A stretch of 64,000 nt of DNA from Methanoculleus sediminis (GCF_001017125.1 NZ_JXOJ01000001.1:266133-330132), one strand, 5' to 3'; shown: positions 15,205 to 24,175, counted from the first letter of the stretch. Program-made: numbers and translations. The notes: generated from the sequence alone by a model not told the origin.

Positions 15205-16377
15205 TCACCGCCGCCGGAGGCGGCCTGCAACGCCCGCGGCAGCAACGGCGAGGAGCCCGACGAGCGCACCCGCCCCGCCGGCCTGAGCCGGATCGGTCGT
15301 GGCGCCCTCCGTCCCTTCCGCTATCGCCGTTACTGGCCCTTCGGCCGTCCGGAAGATGAAGGCCCGCTCACCCGCACCCGCGGCAAGGTAGTCGCCGTTG
15401 TCCGAGAGAGCAACCGCACTAACGGCTGCATCGGCATCGAACGACCAGCGCACGTCACCGTTGCTGTTCCAGAGATACACGGTTCCGCCTGTGTTCCCTG
15501 CCGCGACGGCCTCGCCGCGCCGGGAGACGTCCACGGCGGGGACATTGCTTCCCGTCCGGTTCTTCCAGAGGAGGGCGTCGTTCGGCCGGTAGCACTCCAC
15601 ATCGCCGCCCTCCTTGCCGACGACCACTAACCGCCCGTCACCCGAGAGAGCGAGCGCGAGGATCGGCGCACCGGTGGGAAGGGCCCAGGGGAGGCCCCCT
15701 GCCCGGCCGTAAACCTGGAGGGCGCGATCCCGGCCCCCGGTGGCGACGACCGATCCGTCACGGGAGGCGTCGACCGCGGTGACGGCACTGCGGGCAAGCC
15801 CCTCCCAGATCAGTTTCCCCTCCCTGTTCATGAAGAGAATGGCACCGTTGCTGCTCCCGGTGACGATGAATTTGCCGTCGTTGGTGAAAGCGACGGACGT
15901 AACGTACGGCCGGGTGTCGCCGGAGCGGGCGCCCGGCTGCATGGCGCGGTTCCACTCCTCCTTCCCCAGATTGGTGAAGAGGACGATACGATCGGCCGCC
16001 ACCGCGAGCGACCGGCCGTCACCCGCGAAAGCAAGGTCGCGAACGGATCCCGCGACGCTCTTCGTCCAGTAGCGGCCGCCGTTCCCGTCGAAGAGGAGCA
16101 CGTCGCCCCCCTCGGTTCCGGCGGCAACGTAGTCCCCGGCGACGGCAACTGCGGCCACCGAACTTCCGGCGCTCACGTTCCAGGAGACGGTGCCGTCCCG
16201 TTGCAGGCAGACGATGCCCCCGTTGCTCGTCCCCGCGACCATATACTTCCCATCGGCGGTGATCGCAACGTCGTTGACGATGCCCCCCGTCGATACGCCG
16301 TGATAGGAAGCCTCCGCCCCGGCAGCCGCGGGAACCAGGGCGACGATCAGGGCGATAATCAATGCTGTTCTTTTCAT
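15205..16377 (-). CDS. Secreted beta-propeller protein with a C-terminal membrane anchor
   Basis: 390 residues from ATG 16377, with a signal peptide ending near AAAGA. It has seven or eight repeated blades of the WD40/PQQ type (units such as AITADGKYMVAGTSNGGI and ALSDNGDYLAAGAGERA). A short acidic and Thr-rich stalk follows, then a C-terminal hydrophobic helix ending in GRLRRR. The tail resembles an archaeosortase-type sorting signal, but a clear PGF is missing (AGGAGALVG instead). It is likely displayed on the surface; ligand unknown. The longer frame upstream overlaps the divergent gene region and is not used. Confidence 0.85.
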   Translation of the reverse strand: MKRTALIIALIVALVPAAAGAEASYHGVSTGGIVNDVAITADGKYMVAGTSNGGIVCLQRDGTVSWNVSAGSSVAAVAVAGDYVAAGTEGGDVLLFDGNGGRYWTKSVAGSVRDLAFAGDGRSLAVAADRIVLFTNLGKEEWNRAMQPGARSGDTRPYVTSVAFTNDGKFIVTGSSNGAILFMNREGKLIWEGLARSAVTAVDASRDGSVVATGGRDRALQVYGRAGGLPWALPTGAPILALALSGDGRLVVVGKEGGDVECYRPNDALLWKNRTGSNVPAVDVSRRGEAVAAGNTGGTVYLWNSNGDVRWSFDADAAVSAVALSDNGDYLAAGAGERAFIFRTAEGPVTAIAEGTEGATTDPAQAGGAGALVGLLAVAAAGVAGRLRRR

Positions 16378-16512
16378 GGAGAACCCCTGTTCGGGAAAGA
16401 ATTCCCGTAATACGTCTACTTTCTCGGGTGGGTTCTTAAACCATTCCTGCAGCGGGCCCTGCCGCAGAAACTTGAAGCCGTCAGGAGCACAATCAACCTC
16501 CAGGTGAATCGG

Positions 16513-16983
16513 ATGGGTAACAGGGCAAAAGAGGCGGTCTCCCGCTTCATGCAGGGTTACAACTGTGCACAGGCGGTCAGTTCGGTCTTCGCGGACGATG
16601 CCGGGGTTCCCGAAGAGGTCATTCTCCGGGCGGCCACAGGGTTCGGCGGCGGGGTGGGGCATACGGGAGGAGCCTGCGGGACCGTATCGGGCGCGGTCCT
16701 TGCGATCGGGCTCTTATTCGGGAGCACCGGTCCCGGCGAAAAAGAGGCGAAGGATCTGACCTACGACCTCACCCGTGAGTTCGTCGCGCGTTTTGTCCGG
16801 AAGAACGGCACCGTCTCCTGCACCGAACTCCTCGGGTGCGACATATCGACCGGCGAAGGGCTTGCCCGGGCACGCGAGCAGAACCTCACCCGGACGCTCT
16901 GTCCCCGTTATGTCGAGGATGCGGTCGAGATCCTCGAAGAGGTTCTTACATCCGTCACTTCCGGGCAATCCACCATGCGGTGA
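16513..16983 (+). CDS. C_GCAxxG_C_C family redox-type protein
   Basis: 156 residues from ATG 16513, preceded by AGGTGA; the GTG at 16504 overlaps that site. The family pattern is visible: YNCAQAV near the N-terminus, GGACGTVSGA in the middle, then CTELLGCD and a late CPRY. The five spaced cysteines suggest metal or Fe-S binding, but the family has no firm function. The 3' end overlaps the convergent acyltransferase gene by 29 bases. Confidence 0.85.
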   Translation: MGNRAKEAVSRFMQGYNCAQAVSSVFADDAGVPEEVILRAATGFGGGVGHTGGACGTVSGAVLAIGLLFGSTGPGEKEAKDLTYDLTREFVARFVRKNGTVSCTELLGCDISTGEGLARAREQNLTRTLCPRYVEDAVEILEEVLTSVTSGQSTMR

Positions 16984-18061
16984 GGGACTCCGGCAGGGAC
17001 GGCAGCCGGAGTTTCCGCCGCAGGTCGTCGGCACCGAGGCTCTTTGCCGCGAGAGCCCGCTTCTCGACGAGATTCCAGGAGAGGTACGCGAGAGCAAACG
17101 TCGCCAGGAACGAGATTCCGCAGAGCGTCGGGAGATGGAGCGTGTTTGCCGTGGCCTGGATCAGCACCTGCTGAATCGGATAGTGATAGATGTAGATGCC
17201 GTAGGAGAAGTCCCCCGATCTCCCGAAGGTGCTCAAGAATGGAATCGGGAGGTGCGCGGCGTAGATGGTGAGGTAGGGGATGGCGATCACCCCGGCGACG
17301 GTCAGGTAGGGGGTCATGGCCGAGAATCCAAGCAGAAGGAGCAGCGCACCGGCGACGACCGGGCGGTAGGCGATCCGCTCCCGGTGAAGGTAGAGGTAAG
17401 CCCCGATGAGGAAGTAGAGGGTGAACCGGATCTTCGCCATCCGGGGGTCGTCGAACCAGGAGGCCCACAGGATGATGTTTACGCCGGCGAGGGCGGGGAT
17501 GGCGCCCCACCGGTGCAGGAGCCCGGCTATCCCGAGGGCCGCGACGATCCCGTACATGGCGACCTCAAGAGGGATCGTCCAGAGCGAGCCGTTGACGTAG
17601 GTCCACGGGTTGTCCTGGAAGAGGCCTATCGCCGATCCGTCTTCGAAGAACGGGGCGGTGGTGAGGCCTGCCGGGGAGAAGAGGGCGGCGAAGTACTCGC
17701 CCGGGGGAAGGGACGTCATCAGCGGGCCGATGACGAAGAGCGTGACGAGGATCGCGAGGACGAGGCCCGGAACGACCCGGAGGAACCGTTTCCAGGCGAA
17801 CCGGAGCGGCGATGCAGTCGATTCCCAGCTCGCCGCGATCAGGTAGCCGCTGGTGACGAGGAGGGCGGCAAGCCCTGCCTGGGCCATGAGTACGACCGGG
17901 TCGTACAGCCCTATCCCGACGTAGCCGAGCCTGAGTGCGTAGGCGTGCGCGACGACGATCATCGCCGCCGCCGCGAACCGCAGGAAGTCGAAGTTGTTCG
18001 AGAACCGGCCCCCCGGAATGCTCCCGCCTTCAGTGACCGCCCCCGGGTGCTCTGTTTTCAT
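16955..18061 (-). CDS. Membrane acyltransferase 3 family protein
   Basis: 368 residues from ATG 18061 with about ten membrane helices. The N-terminal FDFLRFAAAAMIVVAHAYAL matches the first helix of OafA/YrhL-type acyltransferases, with the conserved His in VVAH. Further family features are LLVTSGYLIAAS and FSYGIYIYHYPIQQ. Such enzymes O-acylate sugars or lipids of the envelope. It is divergent from the YhfC gene. A perfect 14-base palindrome lies between its TATA box and start. Confidence 0.88.
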   Translation of the reverse strand: MKTEHPGAVTEGGSIPGGRFSNNFDFLRFAAAAMIVVAHAYALRLGYVGIGLYDPVVLMAQAGLAALLVTSGYLIAASWESTASPLRFAWKRFLRVVPGLVLAILVTLFVIGPLMTSLPPGEYFAALFSPAGLTTAPFFEDGSAIGLFQDNPWTYVNGSLWTIPLEVAMYGIVAALGIAGLLHRWGAIPALAGVNIILWASWFDDPRMAKIRFTLYFLIGAYLYLHRERIAYRPVVAGALLLLLGFSAMTPYLTVAGVIAIPYLTIYAAHLPIPFLSTFGRSGDFSYGIYIYHYPIQQVLIQATANTLHLPTLCGISFLATFALAYLSWNLVEKRALAAKSLGADDLRRKLRLPSLPESLTAWWIARK

Positions 18062-18080
18062 AGCTATCGGGATCCTTTCC

Positions 18081-18094
18081 TCACTGTACAGTGA
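18081..18094. promoter_or_regulatory. Perfect 14-base palindrome, possible operator
   Basis: TCACTGTACAGTGA is its own reverse complement. It covers the predicted start of transcription of the acyltransferase gene, whose TATA-like box is the run at 18101-18110. A dimeric repressor bound here would block that start. Confidence 0.45.
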
Positions 18095-18100
18095 CAACTG

Positions 18101-18110
18101 TTAAATAATT
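18101..18110. promoter_or_regulatory. AT-rich TATA-like box shared by two divergent genes
   Basis: ttaaataatt lies 20-29 bases before the ATG at 18130, suggesting a leaderless yhfC mRNA. In the other direction it lies about 45 bases before the acyltransferase ATG. Confidence 0.4.
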
Positions 18111-18129
18111 AGTCAAAATATTCTCCCCA

Positions 18130-18915
18130 ATGGACCCGCTGGTTGTCGTCACGTTCGCCGTCGTCGCCCTGCTCGAGATCGCCGTTCCGCTCGCACTCGG
18201 CTACTGGATCGTCAGGAGGTTCGGCGTCCCGTGGCGGGTCTTCGCCCTCGGCGCTCTCTTCTTCATCATCGTGCAGATTGTCCACGCGCCGCTCGTCCTC
18301 GTGACGCAGAACCCGCTCTACTTTGCCGTCCTGCCGATGGGCACGACCGCGGCCGTCGCGGTCCTCGCCGTCTACCTCGGCCTCATGGCCGGGCTCTTCG
18401 AGGAGATCGGCCGCTACCTCGTCTACCGCTGCCTCTTCCGGCGGCAGGAGATCCCCCTCACCCGGGAGAACGGCCTCCTCTTCGGGACCGGATGGGGCGG
18501 CGTCGAGAGCATCTTCGTCGCGCTCCTCGTGCTCTCGAGCATGGTCTCCTACATCCTTCTCACCGGCGACGGGGGAGCGATTCCCCTGCCTGACGATCCC
18601 GCCGTCCAGGCGCAGGTCGACGCTCTCCGGGCCCTCACCCCGCTCGACATCCTGCCCGGTCTCGCCGAGCGGATGATGACGATCACCCTGCACATCGCCT
18701 GGTCGCTCCTCGTGCTCGCCGCCGTCGTCTACGGTAAAAAAGCGCTCCTCGCCCTTGCCGTCCTCTGGCACGCCGCCGTGGACGCCGCCGCCGTCTACCT
18801 CGTCCCGATGCACGGGATTTTCGTGACCGAGGCGGTGGTCTTCGTCTTTGCGGTGCTCGCCCTCGCGTATATTCTGTGGGAGTGGCGGCGGATGGGGGCA
18901 AGGGCGGCGATCTAA
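18130..18915 (+). CDS. YhfC-family intramembrane glutamic-type protease homologue
   Basis: 261 residues with seven or eight membrane helices. The motif GLFEEIGRYLVYR (about residues 95-107) has the EE..R arrangement of the CAAX/YhfC superfamily, and LWHAAVDAAAVY carries the later His. Family members are predicted membrane proteases, related to Rce1/PrsW. No Shine-Dalgarno sequence is seen, which fits a leaderless start. Its 3' end overlaps the convergent thiL by 4 bases. Confidence 0.85.
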   Translation: MDPLVVVTFAVVALLEIAVPLALGYWIVRRFGVPWRVFALGALFFIIVQIVHAPLVLVTQNPLYFAVLPMGTTAAVAVLAVYLGLMAGLFEEIGRYLVYRCLFRRQEIPLTRENGLLFGTGWGGVESIFVALLVLSSMVSYILLTGDGGAIPLPDDPAVQAQVDALRALTPLDILPGLAERMMTITLHIAWSLLVLAAVVYGKKALLALAVLWHAAVDAAAVYLVPMHGIFVTEAVVFVFAVLALAYILWEWRRMGARAAI

Positions 18916-19778
18916 CCCTTCCACTCGTGCAGGTAGCCCCGGCGTTCGAGCGGCTTTCCGTCCGCGAGGACCCCCCGGTCGGGGATGACCTCGCCGATGA
19001 CGTGGGTCATGACCCCGGCCACCGGGAGAATGCCCGGCGGGGCGGTAAAGAGAAGTTCGAAGTCCCCCCCGCCGTAGAGCGCGAGCTCGCGACCTTCGCT
19101 TTCCGGGACGCCGGCCGGGAGCGGGAGCCGGGCGGTATCGACGGAAAAGCCGCAGTCGTTCACCGCCAGGAGGTCGTGGAGGGAGAGCGCAAGGCCGTCG
19201 GAGATATCCATCATCGCCGAGACCCCGGCACGGCCGAGCGCCCGTCCCTCCCGAACCCGGGGCTGCGGTTCGAGGAGTTCCTTCCTGTGCCGGTCGTAGC
19301 CGGCGAGAGCAGCCTGGGCTTCGCCGAGCGGCCCGGTGACCGCAATGACGTCTCCCGGCCGCGCCCCCCGCCTCCGGACGAGGTGCGCCGCCTCGACGGT
19401 CCCGAGCCCCGTGCTCACGATCGTCAGTTCCCGGTGGGCGTCGAGATCGCCGCCCACGAGTTCGGCGCCGAACGCCGCGCAGCAGTCCCGGGCGCCCTCC
19501 ATGATCCCGGAAAGGCGTTCCGGCCTATCGAGGCCGACCGCGAGGAGCACCTGCCCCGGCGCCGCGCCCATGCTCGCGATATCCGAGAGCGTGACCGCCG
19601 TTGCCATCCAGCCCACCTGCCAGTCGGTCATCCCGACCGGGAAATCGGTCGTCTCGTGGAGCATATCGGTGGTCGCGACCATGAGGCGGTCGCCGCAGGG
19701 AATGACGGCGCAGTCGTCCTCGAGCCGTTCGGGAGCGATGATCGTCCCGATCAGCCGGTGCAGGCCCCGTTCATCCAC
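18912..19778 (-). CDS. thiL: Thiamine-monophosphate kinase
   Basis: 288 residues from the GTG at 19778, which overlaps the last 8 bases of the upstream DUF460 gene. Motifs of the PurM-like ATP fold are DDCAVIP, ATTDMLHE, GGDLD, and SAMMDISDGLALSL, all metal and nucleotide ligands. ThiL phosphorylates thiamine phosphate to the coenzyme thiamine diphosphate. It is the last gene of rio2-DUF460-thiL. Its longer open frame only reads back into DUF460. Confidence 0.95.
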   Translation of the reverse strand: MDERGLHRLIGTIIAPERLEDDCAVIPCGDRLMVATTDMLHETTDFPVGMTDWQVGWMATAVTLSDIASMGAAPGQVLLAVGLDRPERLSGIMEGARDCCAAFGAELVGGDLDAHRELTIVSTGLGTVEAAHLVRRRGARPGDVIAVTGPLGEAQAALAGYDRHRKELLEPQPRVREGRALGRAGVSAMMDISDGLALSLHDLLAVNDCGFSVDTARLPLPAGVPESEGRELALYGGGDFELLFTAPPGILPVAGVMTHVIGEVIPDRGVLADGKPLERRGYLHEWKG

Positions 19779-21723
19779 CGCGGCGCACCTCCTTCTCCCG
19801 CTCGCTCCGGTACTCCTTGAAGAGGTACTCGACCCGTTCGGCTTCCTGCTCGCGCCGGAACTCCTTCTGCTCCTCCTTCCAGTCCGCGACGGCATCCTCG
19901 AGAGCTCCGGTCAGTGCCGCTCCGGTCCTGCCGCGGATCTCCGGCCTGACGGTCTCCGCGGGGAGGAGGGGCAGATCGGCCTCCCGGGCGGCCCGGATCA
20001 GGTGCGGGTCGGGCGGTTCCCCGCCGACGACCAGCGCCCGCACCCCCGTTCCCGCGAGGTCCTTCACCACGCCGCGGCCCCAGCCGTGAGTCCGGGGGAG
20101 GTAGAGAACGTCTCCTCCGGCGATGCCGATCTCCTCCTGGAGAGCCCGCACCGCTTCGCGGGTGAGGGAGTCGAGCACCTTGAGCGGGGTGTAGTCCTCC
20201 GAGACTTCGAGTTTCGCGACCTTCCGCATCCTCTCCAGGCGTTTCTTCAGCCGCCGCGACCGCCGCCGCTCGCCCCGGAGCTGCTCGCGCAGGCTCTCGA
20301 TCGTCGCGTCCTTCGCCGCCAGTTCCGCGTCCCTGCGGATCTTCCGCTCGGTCGCGGAGCGTGCCCGGCTCACGTTCTGCCGCAGCCGCTCCACCTCCCG
20401 GCCGCGCTCCCGGAGTTCCTCCTGCAGTTCCTGCACGTAACTGCGGAGCCTTTTCACCATCCCGTCGAGCGCCATCACCCGCTCGTCCTCGACCGGGCGT
20501 TCCGGCTCGGCCTCCGCCGCCGGTTCCGCCTCCTTCTTTGCCGCCGGGACTCCCTGCAGGTCCGCAAGAACGGTGTCGAGCGGCTGGCCGCGGAGCACCC
20601 GCGCCCGCACCTCGTCGAGATCGAATCCCGGCCCCACCCTCTTTGCGATGTTCCTGAACTTGTTCTGGAGGCTCCGGTAGGCGTCCAGCGCCGCCGAGAG
20701 GGCGTCGCGCTCGTGGTCGTTCGTGTAGGAGAACGGGGCGGTCAGGTCGTACTTCGCCTCCACCGAGAGCGACTGCTTCGGGGTGTAGGGGATGGCGTTA
20801 AACGCACGCCGGATCTTCTCGACCGAGTAGGGCATCTGCTGGACGTCGGAGGCGACGATGAGCGGTTTTCCGGCGCGGTAAAGTTCCTCGACGATATCGG
20901 ACATCGTCATCTGCCGGGAACTCGTGAGGAGCACCAGGTTCCCGTCGAGGTCGACGGCGGCGATGCCGGTGGTCGTCCCCGGGTCGAGCCCGACGATCAG
21001 GTAGCGGGGGCGGCCGGAGAGCGGTTCGAACCGTATCCGATCGAGCTGCCGTCCCGCCACCCTGACCTGGACGTCGGCGCCCCGGGAGGAGTGGACCGGA
21101 ACCATCTCCCGGGGGGCCTTGACCCGGAAGGCGACCCTCGAGTAGCCGCCGAAGGCCTTCGTCTCCTTCTTCTCGTAGTCGAGACCGGCGCCCCGGAGCC
21201 GCCCCTCGATCTCGCGGGCTTTCTGCAGCACGCCTCCGTGAATCTTCCGGGCATAGCGGTTCTGGCTCCACCCGCCCCGGCCGGGCGAGCGGTGCCTGCT
21301 CACCACGATGTCGGTGGTGTTCTCGAACGCGATCACCTCGACGCCCGCCCCGAGCGCGGCCACCCGGGCGGTGGTCCGGGCCTCGGCGTAGGGATCGAAT
21401 TTGTTGAAACTGATGTTGTAGCGGGCGGCGACCTTCCCGAGGCTCTCCGTCCGTTCGCCGCCGGTCACCTGGACGAGTTTCGTTGCGGGCGGGAGCGACT
21501 GGAGGAATGCGTAGAGTTCGCGCTGGTCGGCGGCGATCTCCTGGAGACTGTCCACCGCGAGGATATCGGGCTGTTCGGCGGCAAGGAGGCGCTGGAGCCG
21601 GAACCCCGTCACCTCTTCGACGCTCTGGACATCGCCGTCCTCCACCCGGGCGAGGGCGTAGACCGGCCGGCGGGTACGGGAACGAACCGAGCCTTTGATG
21701 ATGTCGATCCCGAAGACCTTCAC
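19771..21723 (-). CDS. DUF460 / COG2433 archaeal RNase H-like protein
   Basis: 650 residues. The N-terminal 220 residues (MKVFGIDIIKGSVRS) form one domain. The centre, from about residue 240 (YLIVGLDPGTTTGIAAVDLDG), is a YqgF/RuvC-like RNase H fold with catalytic Asp candidates D and D (IVASD). A long coiled coil (about 410-540, rich in Arg and Glu) and a C-terminal domain follow. The family is almost confined to archaea and predicted to act on RNA or DNA. It starts within 4 bases of the rio2 stop (ATGA) and overlaps thiL, so all three are coupled. Confidence 0.9.
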   Translation of the reverse strand: MKVFGIDIIKGSVRSRTRRPVYALARVEDGDVQSVEEVTGFRLQRLLAAEQPDILAVDSLQEIAADQRELYAFLQSLPPATKLVQVTGGERTESLGKVAARYNISFNKFDPYAEARTTARVAALGAGVEVIAFENTTDIVVSRHRSPGRGGWSQNRYARKIHGGVLQKAREIEGRLRGAGLDYEKKETKAFGGYSRVAFRVKAPREMVPVHSSRGADVQVRVAGRQLDRIRFEPLSGRPRYLIVGLDPGTTTGIAAVDLDGNLVLLTSSRQMTMSDIVEELYRAGKPLIVASDVQQMPYSVEKIRRAFNAIPYTPKQSLSVEAKYDLTAPFSYTNDHERDALSAALDAYRSLQNKFRNIAKRVGPGFDLDEVRARVLRGQPLDTVLADLQGVPAAKKEAEPAAEAEPERPVEDERVMALDGMVKRLRSYVQELQEELRERGREVERLRQNVSRARSATERKIRRDAELAAKDATIESLREQLRGERRRSRRLKKRLERMRKVAKLEVSEDYTPLKVLDSLTREAVRALQEEIGIAGGDVLYLPRTHGWGRGVVKDLAGTGVRALVVGGEPPDPHLIRAAREADLPLLPAETVRPEIRGRTGAALTGALEDAVADWKEEQKEFRREQEAERVEYLFKEYRSEREKEVRRGG

Positions 21724-22577
21724 CCGACCACCCTTGCCAGTGCTTCGTCGAAGGCGTATTCAAGGCCGTATTTCCGTTTGAAGTACTGGAGGATGTTTTC
21801 AATGTCGCGGTTGAGGATCTCGCCGGCGTTCGGGTGGGCGCTCTCCACCCACTGCGGCCAGTCGATCAGCCAGCACTGCCCCTCGTCGACCATGACGTTG
21901 AACTCGCTCAAATCGCCGTGGACGATCCCGAGGCGGTAGGCTTCGCGGACGTTGTCGAGGATCTCGTCGAGGATCGGCCGGGGCTCTTCGAGGGTCGCCC
22001 GCGAGAGGTTGACGCCGGGGACGAACGACATCGCCACGACGTGCCGGTTCTGGTCGATCGGGAGCGGGACCGAGACGGCGGGATGGAGGGTTTTCAGGGC
22101 GTCGTACTCCATCTTCGCCGAGTTGCTCGAAGCGAAGATCCAGGGGCAGTGCCCGGATTCCGGCATGTAGCCGCGCTTTACGCGGGCGGACTGGAACGAC
22201 CGCTGCCCGACACGGTGGAACTTCAGCACGACGACCCCGAGGCCCATCGCCTCGTAGACCTCCGACTCCTTCCCGACGCCGATCAGCGTCCCGAGCGCCT
22301 GGACGGTGCCCCGGCGGGTGAGGGAGTGGAGAGCCAGACTGTCGTAGCCGTTGAAGACGAGTGCGTAGCCCTCGTAGGGGGTCTTCTCGTACCTGACCAT
22401 ATCCATGGCCATCAGCCTGCCCAGGCGGTAGGAGAGCTCGGACTCCGAGAACCTGGTGGCCGACTTGAGCACCTCGAGCGGCACCCAGCGGTACCGGCGC
22501 ATGAGGCGTTCGAGGGCGAGCAGGATCCGGAGTTCGTAGGCGTGCAGGGATCGCACGTATTCTGCAGGAACAGGCAT
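21720..22577 (-). CDS. rio2: RIO2-type atypical serine kinase
   Basis: 285 residues. The N-terminal winged helix (1-85) is followed by the RIO kinase core: GVGKESEVYEA (P-loop), VVLKFH (Lys), HGDLSEFNVMVDE (catalytic loop) and LIDWPQ (metal Asp). Rio2 acts as an ATPase in maturation of the small ribosomal subunit. It is the first gene of rio2-DUF460-thiL and divergent from the tRNA thiolase gene. Length and motifs are normal. Confidence 0.95.
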   Translation of the reverse strand: MPVPAEYVRSLHAYELRILLALERLMRRYRWVPLEVLKSATRFSESELSYRLGRLMAMDMVRYEKTPYEGYALVFNGYDSLALHSLTRRGTVQALGTLIGVGKESEVYEAMGLGVVVLKFHRVGQRSFQSARVKRGYMPESGHCPWIFASSNSAKMEYDALKTLHPAVSVPLPIDQNRHVVAMSFVPGVNLSRATLEEPRPILDEILDNVREAYRLGIVHGDLSEFNVMVDEGQCWLIDWPQWVESAHPNAGEILNRDIENILQYFKRKYGLEYAFDEALARVVG

Positions 22578-22626
22578 CTTCTACACAATTTATGTGATGC
22601 CGTGATAAAAGGATGATCGAGAAAGC

Positions 22627-23814
22627 ATGAAGTGCAGCAAGTGCCGCCGCGACGCGATTCTTTTCCAGCGATACTCGGGGCTGCACCTCTGCGAGCAGCA
22701 CTTCAACCGCGATTTCGAGGCGAAGGCGAAGCGGGCGATCCGGGAGCACCGCTGGATCGAGTCGGGCGACACGGTGGCGGTGGCGCTCTCGGGGGGCAAG
22801 GATTCGAGCGCCGTCCTCTTCTTCCTCCACCGGCTCCTCGGCGAGCGGAGGGACGTTCGGCTGATGGCGATCACCGTGGACGAGGGGATCGGGGGTTACC
22901 GCGACCCGGCCAGAGCCGGAGCCATCGCCGAGAGCATGGGCGTCCCCTGGGTGACGGCGTCGTTCGCCGGGGAATACGGGGTCACGCTCGATGAGATCGT
23001 GGGCCGGAAAGGAACGGGGCTCTCCTGCTCCTACTGCGGGGTCCTGCGCCGGGCCCTGATGAACCGGATTGCCCGCGAACACGGCGTCACGAAGTTCGCC
23101 TACGGGTTCAATCTGGACGACGAGGCGCAGTCGGTTCTGATGAACGCTCTCCGGGGGGATGCGGAGCGGCTCACCCGCCCCATGCGGGAGACGGAGGGGA
23201 TGGTTCCCCGGATCAAGCCGTTCATGTACATCCCGGAGCGGGAGGTGGCGCTGTATGCCTTTCTCCACGTCGAGGGGTTCGACCTCGCGGGCTGCCCCTA
23301 CGCGGGCGACGCTCTCCGTGGCGACGTCCGCGGCATCCTCGACGACTATACCTACCGCCACCCGGCGACGAAGTACTCGCTCGTGAACCTCGGCGAGGCC
23401 CTCCGGAGGACGGAGAAGCCCGGGGCGGAGAAGATGGGGTTCGGGGTTTGCGAGAGGTGTGGAGAGCGACTGCCGGAACGGCAGGAGCTTGAGCACCGGG
23501 AGGTGCGGGATGCGACTGCCGGAACGGCGGGAGCACGAGCACCGGAAGGTGCGAAGCCGTGCGGGGAGCGACTGCCGGAACGGCAGGAGCTTGAGCACCG
23601 GGAGGTGCGGGATGCGACTGCCGGAACGGCGGGAGCACGAGCACCGAAGAACGACGTTCCTTCAGGATGCGACGGTTCGTCAGAATCGGAGCTGGAGAAA
23701 CCCGGAAGGGTTTCGGGAACGGAGTTTGAGCACCGGAGGTGCGAAGGTGCGAAGCCGTGCGGGAGGATCTGCCGGACGTGTCAGATCCTCGATGAGATGC
23801 GGCGGGGAACCTGA
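22627..23814 (+). CDS. NcsA/TtuA-type tRNA 2-thiolation enzyme split by repeat DNA
   Basis: 395 residues. An N-terminal zinc site (C3, C6, C22, H25), the PP-loop SGGKDS (55-60), and the central Cys pair around CSYCG and CPYAG match TtuA/NcsA enzymes that thiolate tRNA uridine. The usual C-terminal zinc ribbon is CxxC plus CxxC: here CERCG lies at 275-279 and ICRTCQILDE at 381-390. About 100 residues from in-frame repeats stand between them (two 102-base copies giving GERLPERQELEHREVR twice, then more). In relatives these halves are close together. The frame is kept, so a full protein can be made, with a long disordered loop in the ribbon. Confidence 0.88.
   Translation: MKCSKCRRDAILFQRYSGLHLCEQHFNRDFEAKAKRAIREHRWIESGDTVAVALSGGKDSSAVLFFLHRLLGERRDVRLMAITVDEGIGGYRDPARAGAIAESMGVPWVTASFAGEYGVTLDEIVGRKGTGLSCSYCGVLRRALMNRIAREHGVTKFAYGFNLDDEAQSVLMNALRGDAERLTRPMRETEGMVPRIKPFMYIPEREVALYAFLHVEGFDLAGCPYAGDALRGDVRGILDDYTYRHPATKYSLVNLGEALRRTEKPGAEKMGFGVCERCGERLPERQELEHREVRDATAGTAGARAPEGAKPCGERLPERQELEHREVRDATAGTAGARAPKNDVPSGCDGSSESELEKPGRVSGTEFEHRRCEGAKPCGRICRTCQILDEMRRGT
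23464..23760 (+). repeat. Twin-hairpin repeat array inside the tRNA thiolase gene
   Basis: The unit starting gcgactgccggaacggcag occurs at 23466 and again at 23568 (102-base period, 34 codons). A half-unit variant lies between them at 23512. Hairpins are ctgccg/gaa/cggcag, gcacc/ggga/ggtgc and gcacc/ggaa/ggtgc. Further along are ggttc/gtca/gaatc (about 23678), aaaccc/ggaa/gggttt (about 23698) and gcacc/gga/ggtgc (about 23730). The stems differ but stay paired. The total insertion keeps the reading frame. Confidence 0.8.
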
Positions 23815-23829
23815 AAGGTATATGTCTCA

Positions 23830-24175
23830 CGCGAAGTTAGGTAGGAGGATGCTGCAACTCTCCTTCGCGGCTTCGCGTGAGGCCGTATCGTCGCTTATAT
23901 ATGTTAGCTCACGCGAAGCCGCGAAGAACGCGAAGAACCGTTTGGTTGTGAGTTACTCCCTTCGCGGCTTCGCGGCTTCGCGTCTTTCGCGTGAGACCTC
24001 GCCACCCTCCATAGACTATCTCACGCGAAGTGCAAGCGTAGTGAGCTCAAGCACCGAAGATGCGAGCCGCGAAGGATGACTATCCCTTCAGGAAAGGTGT
24101 TCGAGCACCGGAGGTGCGAAGAACGCGAAGTTCAGCAGATGAGTGTTGGCAGCCTTCTTCGCGTGAGACAACGCT
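23830..24175. repeat. Large cgcgaag repeat patch with hairpin modules
   Basis: The 420 bases between the tRNA thiolase and phosphoglucose isomerase genes hold no supported gene. Arms of the cgcgaag family lie at 23868-23882, 23909-23935 (acgcgaagccgcgaagaacg), 23961-23995 and 24022-24030, and gcgtgag occurs near 24160. Hairpin modules appear at about 24030-24065 (gcacc/gaa/gatgc, one mismatch) and 24105-24125 (gcacc/gga/ggtgc). Open frames here (for instance 23459-24079) are made only of repeat sequence and are not counted. Confidence 0.75.

Noticed and set aside
19336-21939. 867-residue frame opposite the DUF460 and thiL genes
   Set aside because: Ser/Arg/Pro-rich antisense shadow; the opposite strand has clear motifs in three coupled genes.
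23459-24079. 206-residue frame across the repeat patch
   Set aside because: Built entirely from repeat units read in another frame; overlaps the thiolase gene.
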